From Altibacter sp. (GTDB lineage: Bacteria; Bacteroidota; Bacteroidia; Flavobacteriales; Flavobacteriaceae), in assembly GCA_002696485.1 (NCBI GenBank), contig NZTP01000005.1:1-44827 (forward strand): 44,827 nucleotides of DNA. The letters run 5' to 3'. Position numbers and translations under genes: made by a program. Numbering within the stretch: the stretch's first letter is position 1; every line of letters begins with the position of its first letter. A model generated the notes under the pieces. It saw only the letters and a list, made by a program, of their open reading frames with translations, made no database searches and had not been told where the DNA came from. Shown piece by piece: positions 22,991 to 31,809 of the stretch.

Positions 22991-24717
22991 CCTATCAACA
23001 TTCCGGCAATGGTAGCAGTCAACAATGCAGCTACCGTACCTCCAATGAGTGCTTTGATCCCAAAACGAGCCAAGGTAGTGCGTTGACTTGGAGCCAAGAC
23101 GCCAATGCCTCCTATCTGAATTCCGATAGAGGCAAAGTTTGCAAATCCACACAGGGCATACGTTGCAATCACGATAGACCGGTAATTGACAATAGCACCT
23201 GCTTGTTTTAACTCACTCAAGGATGCATACGCAAAAAATTCATTTAAGATGGTCTTCTCTCCAAGCAACTGTCCTACCACCCGAATATCCTCGACCGGTA
23301 CTCCAATGATCCAGGCTACGGGCGCAAATACATTTCCTAAAATATACTGCATGGAGAAGCCGGTATATCGTCCATCTGTACTGGAAGCGATTCGATCGTT
23401 CAAGCCGGTAGGTCCGCCAATCCAATCTACGGTGATCCAATTGAACACCGCAATGACCGCAGTAAATACAAGCAACATCGCACCTACATTTACCGCCAGT
23501 TTTAAACCTTCGGTCGTGCCGCGAGAGATGGCGTCCAATACGTTGGATCCAATCTTATCTTTTGAAATATCCAACTTGCGATCCACTTCTTCCGTTTCAG
23601 GATAAAGCATCTTTGCTATGATAATAGCAGCAGGTGCCGACATAATGGAAGCTGTGAGTAAATGTTTTGCAAAAATGATCTTTTCAGCATCGCTGTCACC
23701 TCCCAAAAAGGCGATAAATGCTGCCAATACGCCCCCTGCAATAGTCGCCATACCTCCCACCATTAGGCAGAGCATTTCAGACTTGGTCATTCGGTCCAGA
23801 TAAGGTTTTACCACTAAGGGTGCTTCTGTTTGACCAATAAATATATTCGCAGCAGCCGCAAGACTTTCGGCTCCAGATAGTCGCATGGTCTTGCTCATCA
23901 CCCAAGCAAATGCTTTTACAAATTTTTGAAGAATACCTAAATAATAGAGTAAAGAGGTAAATGCCGAAAAGAATACAATGGTGGGTAATACTTTAAATGC
24001 AAAAATGTAACCGAAGGTGTCCATATCTGTCACCAAGCCCCCGAAAAGGAATTCGGCTCCTTTTTCACTAAAGTTGAGGAAGGTAACTACTTTGTCCGAG
24101 ATCCAATCGAAGAAGGATGCGACAAAGGAAACTTTTAAGACTAAAACCGCAAAGACCACTTGCAGGCCCAAGCCGGTCGCCACCAGCTTCCAATCGATCT
24201 TTTTTCGGTTGCTGCTTAACAGGAAGCACACCAATAATAGAAACCCCATTCCCAGGATTCCCCGTAACACGCTACTTGTGCTAATTCCCACACCCAGATT
24301 GGGATCCAGGGCGATGCTACCATCGGTCTTTGTCGTTGCAATCACTTGGGTAGCTTCAGTTTGGGTCGGGCTGGTAAAGGAATAGATGGTTTTATTTTCT
24401 GAAAATACCAACGTGGAGTCGGTTAGGGTTGATACCCTGTAGCGGCGTATGGTGTCGTTAGGTTGGTCGTAGAAAAGTACCAATAGATTATTCTGAAAGA
24501 TATAATCGCCGGATGCTTTAAGGGTATCCTTCGCTTCCAACCGGTACTCGAACGCACCATCCTTTAGAGTAAAAAAGTCTGAAGCTTCGTTGATCGTAAC
24601 AAGCGATTTACCTTCTTGCGATTCGATGGCGGAAAACTTCCATTTTTTTTCAAGGGTTTGTCCGAAGCTCACTGCTTGCAGAAGGAGCAGTATCGCGAGG
24701 AGTATGTAAGTACGCAT
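22987..24717 (-). CDS. CNT-family nucleoside transporter with N-terminal exported domain
   Basis: 576 residues. Residues about 140-576 are a concentrative nucleoside transporter (NupC family): EKGAEFLFGG, FFSAFTSLLYYLGILQ, then NIFIGQTEAPLVVKPYL and MVGGMATIAGGVLAAFIA. The later helices include MLLVFTAVIAVFNW, GNVFAPVAWIIGVP, CGFANFASIGIQIGG and a C-terminal gate. It would import nucleosides with Na+ or H+. Unusually, a signal peptide (MRTYILLAILLLLQAVSFGQ) and an extra roughly 110-residue beta-rich, lipocalin-like domain (KWKFSAIESQEGKSL onward) come first; it would be periplasmic. It follows the bifunctional nuclease gene by 3 bp, suggesting co-transcription. Confidence 0.9.
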   Translation of the reverse strand: MRTYILLAILLLLQAVSFGQTLEKKWKFSAIESQEGKSLVTINEASDFFTLKDGAFEYRLEAKDTLKASGDYIFQNNLLVLFYDQPNDTIRRYRVSTLTDSTLVFSENKTIYSFTSPTQTEATQVIATTKTDGSIALDPNLGVGISTSSVLRGILGMGFLLLVCFLLSSNRKKIDWKLVATGLGLQVVFAVLVLKVSFVASFFDWISDKVVTFLNFSEKGAEFLFGGLVTDMDTFGYIFAFKVLPTIVFFSAFTSLLYYLGILQKFVKAFAWVMSKTMRLSGAESLAAAANIFIGQTEAPLVVKPYLDRMTKSEMLCLMVGGMATIAGGVLAAFIAFLGGDSDAEKIIFAKHLLTASIMSAPAAIIIAKMLYPETEEVDRKLDISKDKIGSNVLDAISRGTTEGLKLAVNVGAMLLVFTAVIAVFNWITVDWIGGPTGLNDRIASSTDGRYTGFSMQYILGNVFAPVAWIIGVPVEDIRVVGQLLGEKTILNEFFAYASLSELKQAGAIVNYRSIVIATYALCGFANFASIGIQIGGIGVLAPSQRTTLARFGIKALIGGTVAALLTATIAGMLIG

Positions 24718-24720
24718 ACG

Positions 24721-25353
24721 CTATTTTTGCCTTTTGGAGATTTCATCCCGAATTCGGGCCGCTTTTTCGTAATCTTCGTTCGCGACCGCCTCATCCAGCA
24801 TCTGATTTAATTCTTTGGAAGTGAACGAGGTGTAATCCTCTCCGGTGACCTTCATGGATTCCTTATCTTCTCCCATGATCAACTCTTCGATGACTACTTC
24901 TTCCGATTTAGAACTCACGTCCTTTTTCCGTTTTGGAGTAGTCTTTAAATAAATGCCCGCCTTGTCTAGAATATTCTTATATGTGAAAATAGGTGCGTTG
25001 AAACGAAGCGCTAATGCAATGGCATCGCTGGTGCGGGCATCGATGATCTCTTCGATCTTGTCTCGCTCACAAATGATACTTGAATAAAAAACACCGTCTA
25101 CCAGCTTGTGAATAATGACCTGCTTGACCACAATATCGAACCGATCTGAAAAATTCTTAAAAAGGTCGTGCGTTAACGGGCGCGGAGGTTTGATCTCTTT
25201 CTCCAGTGCGATCGCGATGGATTGGGCTTCAAAGGCACCAATAACAATGGGTAATTTTCGGTCCCCGTCCACCTCACTTAAAATGAGCGCATAGGCCCCA
25301 TTTTGAGTTTGACTGTAAGAAATACCTTTTATGTTAAGTCGAACTAAGCTCAT
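24721..25353 (-). CDS. Bifunctional nuclease family (DUF151) protein with UVR motif
   Basis: 210 residues. The N-terminal DUF151 domain has LRKLPIVIGAFEAQSIAIALE-type sequence, RPLTHDLF and DARTSDAIALALRFNAPI. The C-terminus has a UvrB/UvrC-like motif (LNQMLDEAVANEDYEKAARIRDEI), a helical hairpin used for protein contacts. Members are linked to nucleic acid cleavage in some organisms, but the bacterial role is little known. It is the first gene of a pair with the nucleoside transporter, so salvage of nucleosides after nucleic acid breakdown is an attractive reading, though only inferred. Confidence 0.9.
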   Translation of the reverse strand: MSLVRLNIKGISYSQTQNGAYALILSEVDGDRKLPIVIGAFEAQSIAIALEKEIKPPRPLTHDLFKNFSDRFDIVVKQVIIHKLVDGVFYSSIICERDKIEEIIDARTSDAIALALRFNAPIFTYKNILDKAGIYLKTTPKRKKDVSSKSEEVVIEELIMGEDKESMKVTGEDYTSFTSKELNQMLDEAVANEDYEKAARIRDEISKRQK

Positions 25354-25364
25354 ATTTCAGAATC

Positions 25365-25412
25365 AAAAAAGCTGTTTAAACAAGGACGTTTCCTTCTCTA
25401 AACAGCCCTTTT
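25365..25412. terminator. Terminator of the etfBA operon
   Basis: GCTGTTTA (25371-25378) pairs with TAAACAGC (25399-25406), and an inner AAGGA/TCCTT strengthens the stem. A-run and T-run flank it, so it can work in both directions. Confidence 0.8.
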
Positions 25413-25415
25413 TTC

Positions 25416-25453
25416 AAGGCACAAAATACTAAAAATTATGCGTTTTGTGCCTT
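25416..25453. repeat. Second inverted repeat overlapping the etfA stop codon
   Basis: AAGGCACAAAA (25416-25426) and TTTTGTGCCTT (25443-25453) are perfect 11-bp inverted copies with a 16-bp spacer. The right arm encodes the last residues of EtfA. It lies directly upstream (in transcript order) of the main terminator, giving two tandem 3' hairpins. Confidence 0.65.
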
Positions 25454-26404
25454 AAAGGCTTTTAATTTTTCGGTGAGTTGCGGAACCACCTCAAAAGCGT
25501 CCCCTACGATCCCGTAGTCGGCTGCCTTAAAAAACGGAGCTTCAGGATCGTTATTGATCACCACCTTCACTTTAGAGGAATTGATCCCCGCCAAGTGTTG
25601 TATCGCACCGCTAATTCCAATAGCAATATAGAGATTAGACGCAACGGGTTTTCCGGTTTGCCCCACGTGTTCACTGTGAGGTCGCCAACCCATATCACTA
25701 ACAGGTTTTGAACAAGCAGTTGCCGCACCTAGGGTTTCAGCAAGTTCTTCAATCAGTCCCCAGTTCTCCGGACCTTTTAATCCGCGACCCCCAGACACAA
25801 CAATCTCTGCATCAGCAATCGTAACCTTATCGGTGGCTTTATCTACGGAAACAACTTCTACTGAAAAATCATCATCACTCAGTTGAGGCGAAAATGCTTC
25901 GGTGGTAGCAGCGGCACTTTTTTCCTTTAATCCGAAGGCATTTTTGGCCAAACCAATCACTTTCACATCGGTGGTGATCTCGGTAGTGGCGAACGCTTTG
26001 TTCGTGAACACACTGTGCTTTACGTTAAAGGGCGAAGTGCTTGCGGGAAGTTCGGTCACATTAGGTACGTAACCTGCTTCCAAATTGACGGCAACCAACG
26101 GCGCCATGAACTTAGCATTGGCACTAGAGGTTAAAACAACCACTTTTGCACCTTCGGCTTTGGCTGCCTGAGCGACCGCGTCGGCATAGGCTTCTGCATT
26201 GAATTTCGATAATTTATCATTGGATACCTCAAGAACCTTATCTGCTCCGTACACCCCTAGTTGGGATGCATCTCCTCCATTAACAGCTACCGCTGTAACT
26301 GTGGTTCCCATCATCGCTGCGATACCTTTCGCATAAGAAACAGCTTCCAAAGCGATCTTTTTAAAGTTTCCTTCTTCTGATTCGGTATATACTAAAATTG
26401 ACAT
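25436..26404 (-). CDS. etfA: Electron transfer flavoprotein alpha subunit
   Basis: 322 residues. The FAD-carrying subunit of ETF, which takes electrons from acyl-CoA dehydrogenases. The N-terminal half is the alpha/beta domain (MSILVYTESEEGNFKKIALEA). The C-terminal FAD domain shows VVSGGRGLKGPENW, then ATACSKPVSDMGWRPHSEHVGQTGK, YIAIGISGAIQHLAGI, and INNDPEAPFFKAADYGIVGD, the standard signatures. Length is normal. It follows etfB by 14 bp. Confidence 0.97.
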   Translation of the reverse strand: MSILVYTESEEGNFKKIALEAVSYAKGIAAMMGTTVTAVAVNGGDASQLGVYGADKVLEVSNDKLSKFNAEAYADAVAQAAKAEGAKVVVLTSSANAKFMAPLVAVNLEAGYVPNVTELPASTSPFNVKHSVFTNKAFATTEITTDVKVIGLAKNAFGLKEKSAAATTEAFSPQLSDDDFSVEVVSVDKATDKVTIADAEIVVSGGRGLKGPENWGLIEELAETLGAATACSKPVSDMGWRPHSEHVGQTGKPVASNLYIAIGISGAIQHLAGINSSKVKVVINNDPEAPFFKAADYGIVGDAFEVVPQLTEKLKAFKAQNA

Positions 26405-26418
26405 ATTCTTTTTTTTTA

Positions 26419-27159
26419 TTAAATCACTTTTGCTTCATTATGTAAAAGATCGATCAATGTATCTACATTGTCCACCAGTTTCACGGCACCTTTAGGGGCG
26501 GGCTTTTCGAAGCTTTTCACCTGAGTTTCAGCTGAAGCGTCCACAGGTTCCTTCACGTTTAAAGGCTTTGAACGTGCTTGCATGATCCCTCGCATGTTCG
26601 GGATACGAAGGTCGCTTTCTTCCACCAGCCCTTTCTGGCCTCCAATCACCAATGGGAGTGAGGTGCTTACTGTTTCTTTTCCACCATCGATTTCACGAAT
26701 GGCCGTGGCTTTGTCGCCGTTAATATCAAGATTGATACATGTATTCACAAAATTGGCACCTGTTAGTTTCGCTAGCATTCCGGGAACCATACCTCCGTTG
26801 TAATCGATGGATTCTCTTCCGGCGATTACCAGATCGTAGCTGCCTTCTTTTACCACATTCGCCAATTGTTTTGCGACCGAGTAGCCATCTGTCGCAGCGG
26901 TATTCACTCGAATGGCTTCATCGGCACCAATGGCAAGAGCTTTGCGCAGCGTAGGTTCGGTTTCTGGACCGCCAACATTCACAACATGTACGGTTGCTCC
27001 TTGTTTTTCTTTAAACCACATGGCGCGTGTCAACCCGAATTCGTCGTTGGGATTGATCACGAACTGCACTCCGTTGGTGTCGAATTTGGTATCACCTTCT
27101 GTAAAATTGATCTTTGAAGTCGTGTCCGGTACGTGACTAATACAGACTAATATTTTCAT
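26419..27159 (-). CDS. etfB: Electron transfer flavoprotein beta subunit
   Basis: 246 residues. AMP-binding partner of EtfA. MKILVCISHVPDTTSKI and FVINPNDEFGLTRAMWFKE at the N-terminus and VIAGRESIDYNGGMVPGMLA mid-protein are characteristic. LVIGGQKGLVEESDLRIPNMRGIMQARSKP is the family signature region. First gene of etfBA. A possible -7 element (TATCTTCG, minus strand, 27232-27239) would give a 5' UTR of about 65 nt containing a 7-bp hairpin at 27198-27220. Confidence 0.96.
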   Translation of the reverse strand: MKILVCISHVPDTTSKINFTEGDTKFDTNGVQFVINPNDEFGLTRAMWFKEKQGATVHVVNVGGPETEPTLRKALAIGADEAIRVNTAATDGYSVAKQLANVVKEGSYDLVIAGRESIDYNGGMVPGMLAKLTGANFVNTCINLDINGDKATAIREIDGGKETVSTSLPLVIGGQKGLVEESDLRIPNMRGIMQARSKPLNVKEPVDASAETQVKSFEKPAPKGAVKLVDNVDTLIDLLHNEAKVI

Positions 27160-27197
27160 AAATAAGCAGTATTTGTATTTGTAAGTTTTTTACATCT

Positions 27198-27220
27198 TCG
27201 GAAGCAATAAATACTTCCGA
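27198..27220 (-). promoter_or_regulatory. Hairpin in the predicted etfB 5' UTR
   Basis: TCGGAAG (27198-27204) and CTTCCGA (27214-27220) pair perfectly around a 9-nt loop. No gene ends here on either strand, so it is more likely leader structure than a terminator. The rest of 27160-27419 is AT-rich and holds the two divergent promoters. Confidence 0.45.
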
Positions 27221-27308
27221 TTTTTGCGGTACGAAGATACAGATATATTTCGAAATTTTGCTGTGCATGCATAATAAAATTTGGTTAAAACTTTCTATTT
27301 ATTATACC

Positions 27309-27334
27309 TTGACGTTTAAATAATAGTATTTTTG
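27309..27334 (+). promoter_or_regulatory. Possible pdhB promoter
   Basis: TATTTTTG at 27327-27334 matches the -7 consensus. TTG at 27309-27311 is only 15 nt away, shorter than the usual 17-19, so the -33 assignment is doubtful. The predicted 5' UTR (about 80 nt) contains a 12-bp palindrome, CCGCTATAGCGG at 27400-27411, just before the start codon. Confidence 0.4.
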
Positions 27335-27419
27335 TCCTTCTTGTCTCAATAGCATTTGAGATTTCAGAAAAAATGAATCTGTTACAACTTTAAATATGTC
27401 CGCTATAGCGGGATACCGT

Positions 27420-28397
27420 ATGAAGACACTCCAGTTCAGAGAAGCCGTTTGCGAAGCCATGAGCGAAGAAATGCGCCGTGATGAAAGTATTTATTTAATG
27501 GGCGAAGAAGTCGCCGAATACAATGGTGCTTATAAGGCCAGTAAAGGGATGCTGGACGAGTTTGGTGCCAAACGTGTGATCGACACTCCTATTAGTGAGT
27601 TAGGGTTTTCCGGTATAGGCGTGGGATCTGCCATGAATGGCAATCGCCCCATTATTGAATTTATGACTTTTAATTTTTCATTGGTAGGTATCGATCAGAT
27701 CATCAACAATGCTGCTAAAATGCGACAGATGAGTGGCGGACAAATTAATATTCCTATCGTTTTCCGCGGTCCTACGGCTTCGGCTGGTCAGTTAGCAGCC
27801 ACCCACTCGCAGGCTTTCGAGAGTTGGTACGCCAATTGCCCGGGCTTAAAAGTAGTAGTCCCCAGCAATCCGGCAGATGCGAAAGGTCTATTAAAAAGTG
27901 CCATTCGTGATGACGATCCGGTGATCTTTATGGAAAGTGAACAGATGTATGGGGACAAAGGGGAGGTGCCTGAAGGCGAATACCTAATTCCGTTAGGCGT
28001 TGCAGAAATTAAGCGGAAAGGAACCGATGTCACCATTGTTTCCTTCGGGAAAATTATTAAGGAGGCTTACAAAGCAGCAGAGGCGTTGTCTGAAGAAGGC
28101 ATCGAGTGTGAAGTAATTGACCTACGCACCGTGAGACCTATGGACCATAAAACCATCCTTGAGTCTGTTAAAAAGACCAATCGTTTGGTGATCCTGGAAG
28201 AAGCTTGGCCTTTTGGCAATGTCGCCACAGAGATCACCTATCAGGTGCAAAGCCAAGCGTTCGATTATCTGGACGCTCCTATTGTAAAGATCAACACGGC
28301 AGACACGCCTGCGCCTTACTCTCCCGTTCTTTTAGAGGAATGGCTGCCCAACAGCGAAGATGTAATTAAAGCAGTGAAAAAAGTATTATACAAGTAG
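27420..28397 (+). CDS. pdhB: Pyruvate dehydrogenase E1 component, beta subunit
   Basis: 325 residues from ATG 27420 (MKTLQFREAVCEAMSEEM), the usual family start; eight more in-frame codons upstream are unlikely to be translated. It forms the heterotetrameric E1 with PdhA and decarboxylates pyruvate using thiamine diphosphate. GEEVAEYNGAYKASKGM, DTPISELGFSGIGVGSAMNG, then EFMTFNFSLVGIDQIINNAAKMR and GPTASAGQLAATHSQ are diagnostic. The C-terminal transketolase domain has VEVIDLRTVRPMD-like and EEAWPFGNVATEI segments. pdhA and the E2 gene are not in the window. Confidence 0.95.
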   Translation: MKTLQFREAVCEAMSEEMRRDESIYLMGEEVAEYNGAYKASKGMLDEFGAKRVIDTPISELGFSGIGVGSAMNGNRPIIEFMTFNFSLVGIDQIINNAAKMRQMSGGQINIPIVFRGPTASAGQLAATHSQAFESWYANCPGLKVVVPSNPADAKGLLKSAIRDDDPVIFMESEQMYGDKGEVPEGEYLIPLGVAEIKRKGTDVTIVSFGKIIKEAYKAAEALSEEGIECEVIDLRTVRPMDHKTILESVKKTNRLVILEEAWPFGNVATEITYQVQSQAFDYLDAPIVKINTADTPAPYSPVLLEEWLPNSEDVIKAVKKVLYK

Positions 28398-28460
28398 CTA
28401 CGGCGAACTTCTTTTAATTAGAATTCATTCGTTACCCAAATTTGTAAGGAGCACCTTATT

Positions 28461-30953
28461 ATGAAGCACCACGTTATCCTATTTTTTTTTCTGCTGTCTA
28501 CAGCAGCCGTCGCTCAAACAAAGGTAAGCGGTGTGATCATAGGGGATGGTGGTGAACCCATTCCTTTTGCCAATGTTATATTTAAAGACTCCAATGAGGG
28601 TACGATCTCAAATGAGGATGGTCGATTTTACCTAGAAAGCGACGAAACCTATGCTGCCGTAGTCTTTTCATTTATTGGTTATTCAAGTAAAGAAGTAGCC
28701 TTGACACAACGTGCTACGTATAATATGACCATAACATTAGGCGAAGAAGCCGCAGCACTAAACGAGGTCGTCATTATAAGCGGAAATCAATCCAAAAAGA
28801 ACAATCCGGCCATCGACATCCTTCGAAAGATTTGGGAGAACAGGAGAGAGAACGGGACAAAGAAATTCGCGCAGTACCAATATAACAAATACGAAAAACT
28901 GGAGTTCGATCTTAATACGATCGATTCGTCATTGATAAAAAGTAGGGTCTTCAACGGAATGGAATTCGTTTTCGATCAAGTGGATACTTCCAATATTACG
29001 GGAAATACCTACTTGCCGATCTTCATCAATGAAGCTTTTTCTAAAGTGTATGGAGATAATGTACTCAACGAAGAAAAAGAGGTGTTGGAGGGGAATAAGA
29101 ATTCAGGATTTAGTAACAACCAAACACTTATTGCCTTTGTTAAAGATCTGTACAGCGAGTACGATGTATATGATAATTACCTTAAGTTCTTCGACAAGGC
29201 CTTTACCAGTCCACTCTCACGTACCGGGATCGATGTCTATAATTATGTGTTGCTGGACAGTGCCTATCGCGGAAATAAATGGTGCTATAACATTGTCTAC
29301 TACCCGCGGCGAAAAAATGAGCTCACCTTTAAAGGCGACTTTTGGGTCAATGATACCACGTGGGCGATCAAGGAGATCAATCTTCAAGCATCCAAAAGTG
29401 CTAACCTGAATTGGGTACGGGAGGTGTATATTGAACAAGAATTTGAAGTACTTAACGATTCGATTTTTCTTATAACTAGAGATTATTTTTTGAGTGATTT
29501 TAGTCTTCGGAAGAAAGAAGGGGCGCGTGGTATCTACGGAAAAAGGACCACCTTGTACGACAACTATGTGTTCGATATTCCGAAGGATAAGAAATTCTAC
29601 AGTGAACAGGTTGATCCCTATCAATATGAAGTCTATAACCGTCCGGATGAATTTTGGGAGCAAAACCGAATGGAGCAACTAAGCAAGGATGAGAAGGGCG
29701 TTTATAAGATGCTGGATACCCTAAAGACAGTGCCTAGATTTAAGACTTTGTACAACTTGGGTGCAGTATTGGCTTCGGGTTATTATGAAGTCAATAATTT
29801 TGATATCGGACCCGTATTCTCAGTCTTCGGATTCAATGAGGCAGAAGGACTGCGAATCCGTCTCGGCGGGAGAACCTATTTTAGTCAAAATGACCCTTGG
29901 CGTATTGAAGGGTTTGGTGCCTACGGATTTAAGGACGACCGCTTTAAATACGGAATTTCGGCAAAATGGTTGTTAGATCGAAGGACTCGACTTACGATAT
30001 TTGCCGGAAACCGAAAGGATGTGGAGCAGACCGGGGCGAGCCTTACAAACAGTAATGATGTGTTGGGGCGCAGTTTGGCTTCATCTTCCCTTATTTCGGT
30101 AGGGGCGAACGACAGGCTCTCTCGTATCAATCTCACGACCGCAGGATTCTCAATTGAACCTTCCAAGAATTTTATCGTTCGCTTAACAGGATCGTACCGC
30201 ACATTACGATCGGCGACAGACACCTTTAGTATCGACTACTTCGTCAAAGAGAACGGGGAGTTCACGGGTGAGGTACGAAGCGAGATCTCACAACCGGAAA
30301 TAGAACTGGCATTTAACTTTACACCGGGACGTAAAACATCGGGCTATGGTGTAGAACAAACGGTAATCAACGATGGTGACTTTCCAAGTTTCTATTTGGG
30401 CTATACATATGGCCTAAAGGATGTTTTTAGTGGCGATTTCGAATACCAAAAACTACAGGCGCTCTATACACAGCCTTGGAATATTGGTGGTTTAGGGAGA
30501 CTGTATTCTACTGTGGAAGTTGGAAAAACTTTTGGAGAAGTGCCTTTAAGTCTTTTAAACCCTATTCCCGGGAATCAAACTTATTTCAGTTTGTACAACA
30601 CCTTTACGCAATTGGACTTTTATGAATTTGTTAGTGACACCTATTCTTCATTGCACTTGCAACATAATTTTGGAGGCCGTTTATTTTCCAGAATACCCGG
30701 ACTGCGTAAATTGAATTTGCGAGAAGTAATTGGATTCCGAGCAGTGTATGGAGAAATTTCCGACAAAAATATAGCGCTCAATGCTTCAGGGATACCTTAC
30801 AGAGCTCCCAACGATATCTATTACGAGTATAGCTTCGGAATAGGCAATATTTTCAGGATATTCCGACTGGATTTCAACTTCCGAGGAAATTATTTGGACA
30901 ACCCCGACGCCCGAAAATTTGGTATAACGGGCATCTTTGGATTCTCATTTTAG
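28461..30953 (+). CDS. DUF5686 outer-membrane protein with carboxypeptidase-regulatory-like domain
   Basis: 830 residues. A signal peptide (MKHHVILFFFLLSTAAVAQ) is followed by a CarboxypepD-regulatory-like beta-sandwich (about 20-105: KVSGVIIGDGGEPIPFANVIF, FSFIGYSSKEV). A long DUF5686 region follows, and the C-terminus ends in beta-strand pairs finishing with a terminal Phe (ITGIFGFSF), typical of an outer-membrane beta-barrel. The family is widespread in Bacteroidota, with unknown function. A strong AAGGAG ribosome-binding site lies 10 nt before the start, unusual for this phylum. It follows pdhB by 63 bp but is probably separate. Confidence 0.88.
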   Translation: MKHHVILFFFLLSTAAVAQTKVSGVIIGDGGEPIPFANVIFKDSNEGTISNEDGRFYLESDETYAAVVFSFIGYSSKEVALTQRATYNMTITLGEEAAALNEVVIISGNQSKKNNPAIDILRKIWENRRENGTKKFAQYQYNKYEKLEFDLNTIDSSLIKSRVFNGMEFVFDQVDTSNITGNTYLPIFINEAFSKVYGDNVLNEEKEVLEGNKNSGFSNNQTLIAFVKDLYSEYDVYDNYLKFFDKAFTSPLSRTGIDVYNYVLLDSAYRGNKWCYNIVYYPRRKNELTFKGDFWVNDTTWAIKEINLQASKSANLNWVREVYIEQEFEVLNDSIFLITRDYFLSDFSLRKKEGARGIYGKRTTLYDNYVFDIPKDKKFYSEQVDPYQYEVYNRPDEFWEQNRMEQLSKDEKGVYKMLDTLKTVPRFKTLYNLGAVLASGYYEVNNFDIGPVFSVFGFNEAEGLRIRLGGRTYFSQNDPWRIEGFGAYGFKDDRFKYGISAKWLLDRRTRLTIFAGNRKDVEQTGASLTNSNDVLGRSLASSSLISVGANDRLSRINLTTAGFSIEPSKNFIVRLTGSYRTLRSATDTFSIDYFVKENGEFTGEVRSEISQPEIELAFNFTPGRKTSGYGVEQTVINDGDFPSFYLGYTYGLKDVFSGDFEYQKLQALYTQPWNIGGLGRLYSTVEVGKTFGEVPLSLLNPIPGNQTYFSLYNTFTQLDFYEFVSDTYSSLHLQHNFGGRLFSRIPGLRKLNLREVIGFRAVYGEISDKNIALNASGIPYRAPNDIYYEYSFGIGNIFRIFRLDFNFRGNYLDNPDARKFGITGIFGFSF

Positions 30954-31059
30954 AATTTTTTGTACATTTAAGTACCATCCCTGCAATTAGAAACCTAATA
31001 ATATTCACCTTACATGTGTTTTTATGCTTAGGTAGAAATGCTGAATTAGGAGAAAACAT

Positions 31060-31104
31060 ATGTTCAAAACCTTAGAAACTATTTTGATTTATAGTTTATA
31101 TTGA
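31060..31104 (+). CDS. Possible 14-codon leader or small ORF upstream of ppa
   Basis: ATG 31060 to TGA 31104, encoding MFKTLETILIYSLY, preceded by AGGAG at good spacing. It ends 7 bp before a strong terminator hairpin. It may be a leader peptide, part of a small RNA, or chance. No promoter is clear upstream. The remaining bases 30954-31059 show nothing else I can support. Confidence 0.2.
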   Translation: MFKTLETILIYSLY

Positions 31105-31111
31105 TTTAAGC

Positions 31112-31144
31112 GGGCTTGCAAATTATTTGTAAGCCCTTTTTTTA
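31112..31144 (+). terminator. Intrinsic terminator before ppa
   Basis: GGGCTTGCAA (31112-31121) pairs with TTGTAAGCCC (31127-31136) with one wobble, followed by eight T. It ends the DUF5686 gene transcript, or a small transcript from the intergenic region. Confidence 0.85.
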
Positions 31145-31164
31145 TTCAAACCATTCTATTTGCG

Positions 31165-31172
31165 TATTTTTG
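31165..31172 (+). promoter_or_regulatory. Predicted -7 element of ppa
   Basis: TATTTTTG matches TAnnTTTG and lies 36 bp before the ppa start codon, just beyond the terminator. No TTG is seen at the -33 distance. Confidence 0.5.
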
Positions 31173-31208
31173 CACTCCCAAAATCCGTACCCCTTTAACA
31201 TACACATA

Positions 31209-31736
31209 ATGACTACTGAAAAGAGACGCACCTTCGATGTTTTGATCGAAATCCCAAAAGGAAGTCGCAACAAATATGAATACGATTTTAAACTGAAGAA
31301 GATTCGTTTCGACCGAATGTTATTCTCTTCCATGATGTATCCCGCCGATTACGGTTTTATTCCCGAAACTCTGGCGCTGGACGGAGATCCATTGGATGTG
31401 CTGGTATTGGGAGGAGAACCTACCTTTCCAATGTGTGTGATGGAAGTAAAACCCATTGGGGTATTTCACATGGCCGATGAGAAAGGTCCCGATGAAAAAG
31501 TAATTTGTGTTCCAGTGTCCGATCCTATATGGAATAGCTTGAACGATCTTTCCGATGTAAATCCGCATATCGTTAAAGAGATCGAACATTTTTTTCAAGT
31601 GTATAAAGACTTGGAAAAAAAGAGGGTAGATGTAGGCGGCTGGGGAGATGCTTCCGAAGCCTATGATATTCTCCACAAGTGTGTCGATCGCTACGAAACG
31701 AGCGATCATAAAAGGAATAAAAACTTCACGATTTAA
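31209..31736 (+). CDS. ppa: Inorganic pyrophosphatase (soluble, family I)
   Basis: 175 residues from ATG 31209. The frame extends 31 codons further up through the promoter, so I reject that start. It hydrolyses pyrophosphate to phosphate in the cytoplasm. Family I signatures: EIPKGSRNKYEYD, then MMYPADYGFIPETLALDGDPLDVLVL with the metal-binding Asp cluster, and DEKVICVPVSDP. The C-terminal EHFFQVYKDLEKKRVDVGGWGD is typical. Soluble PPase directly before a membrane PPase gene makes this a pyrophosphate-handling locus, although the latter has its own promoter. Confidence 0.97.
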   Translation: MTTEKRRTFDVLIEIPKGSRNKYEYDFKLKKIRFDRMLFSSMMYPADYGFIPETLALDGDPLDVLVLGGEPTFPMCVMEVKPIGVFHMADEKGPDEKVICVPVSDPIWNSLNDLSDVNPHIVKEIEHFFQVYKDLEKKRVDVGGWGDASEAYDILHKCVDRYETSDHKRNKNFTI

Positions 31737-31809
31737 TAAGCAGCTCGCAATTAATTGAAAGCCCTTGTCAATAAGCCATAGAAGGATTTTTTAATTCCAC
31801 CTAATTTCC

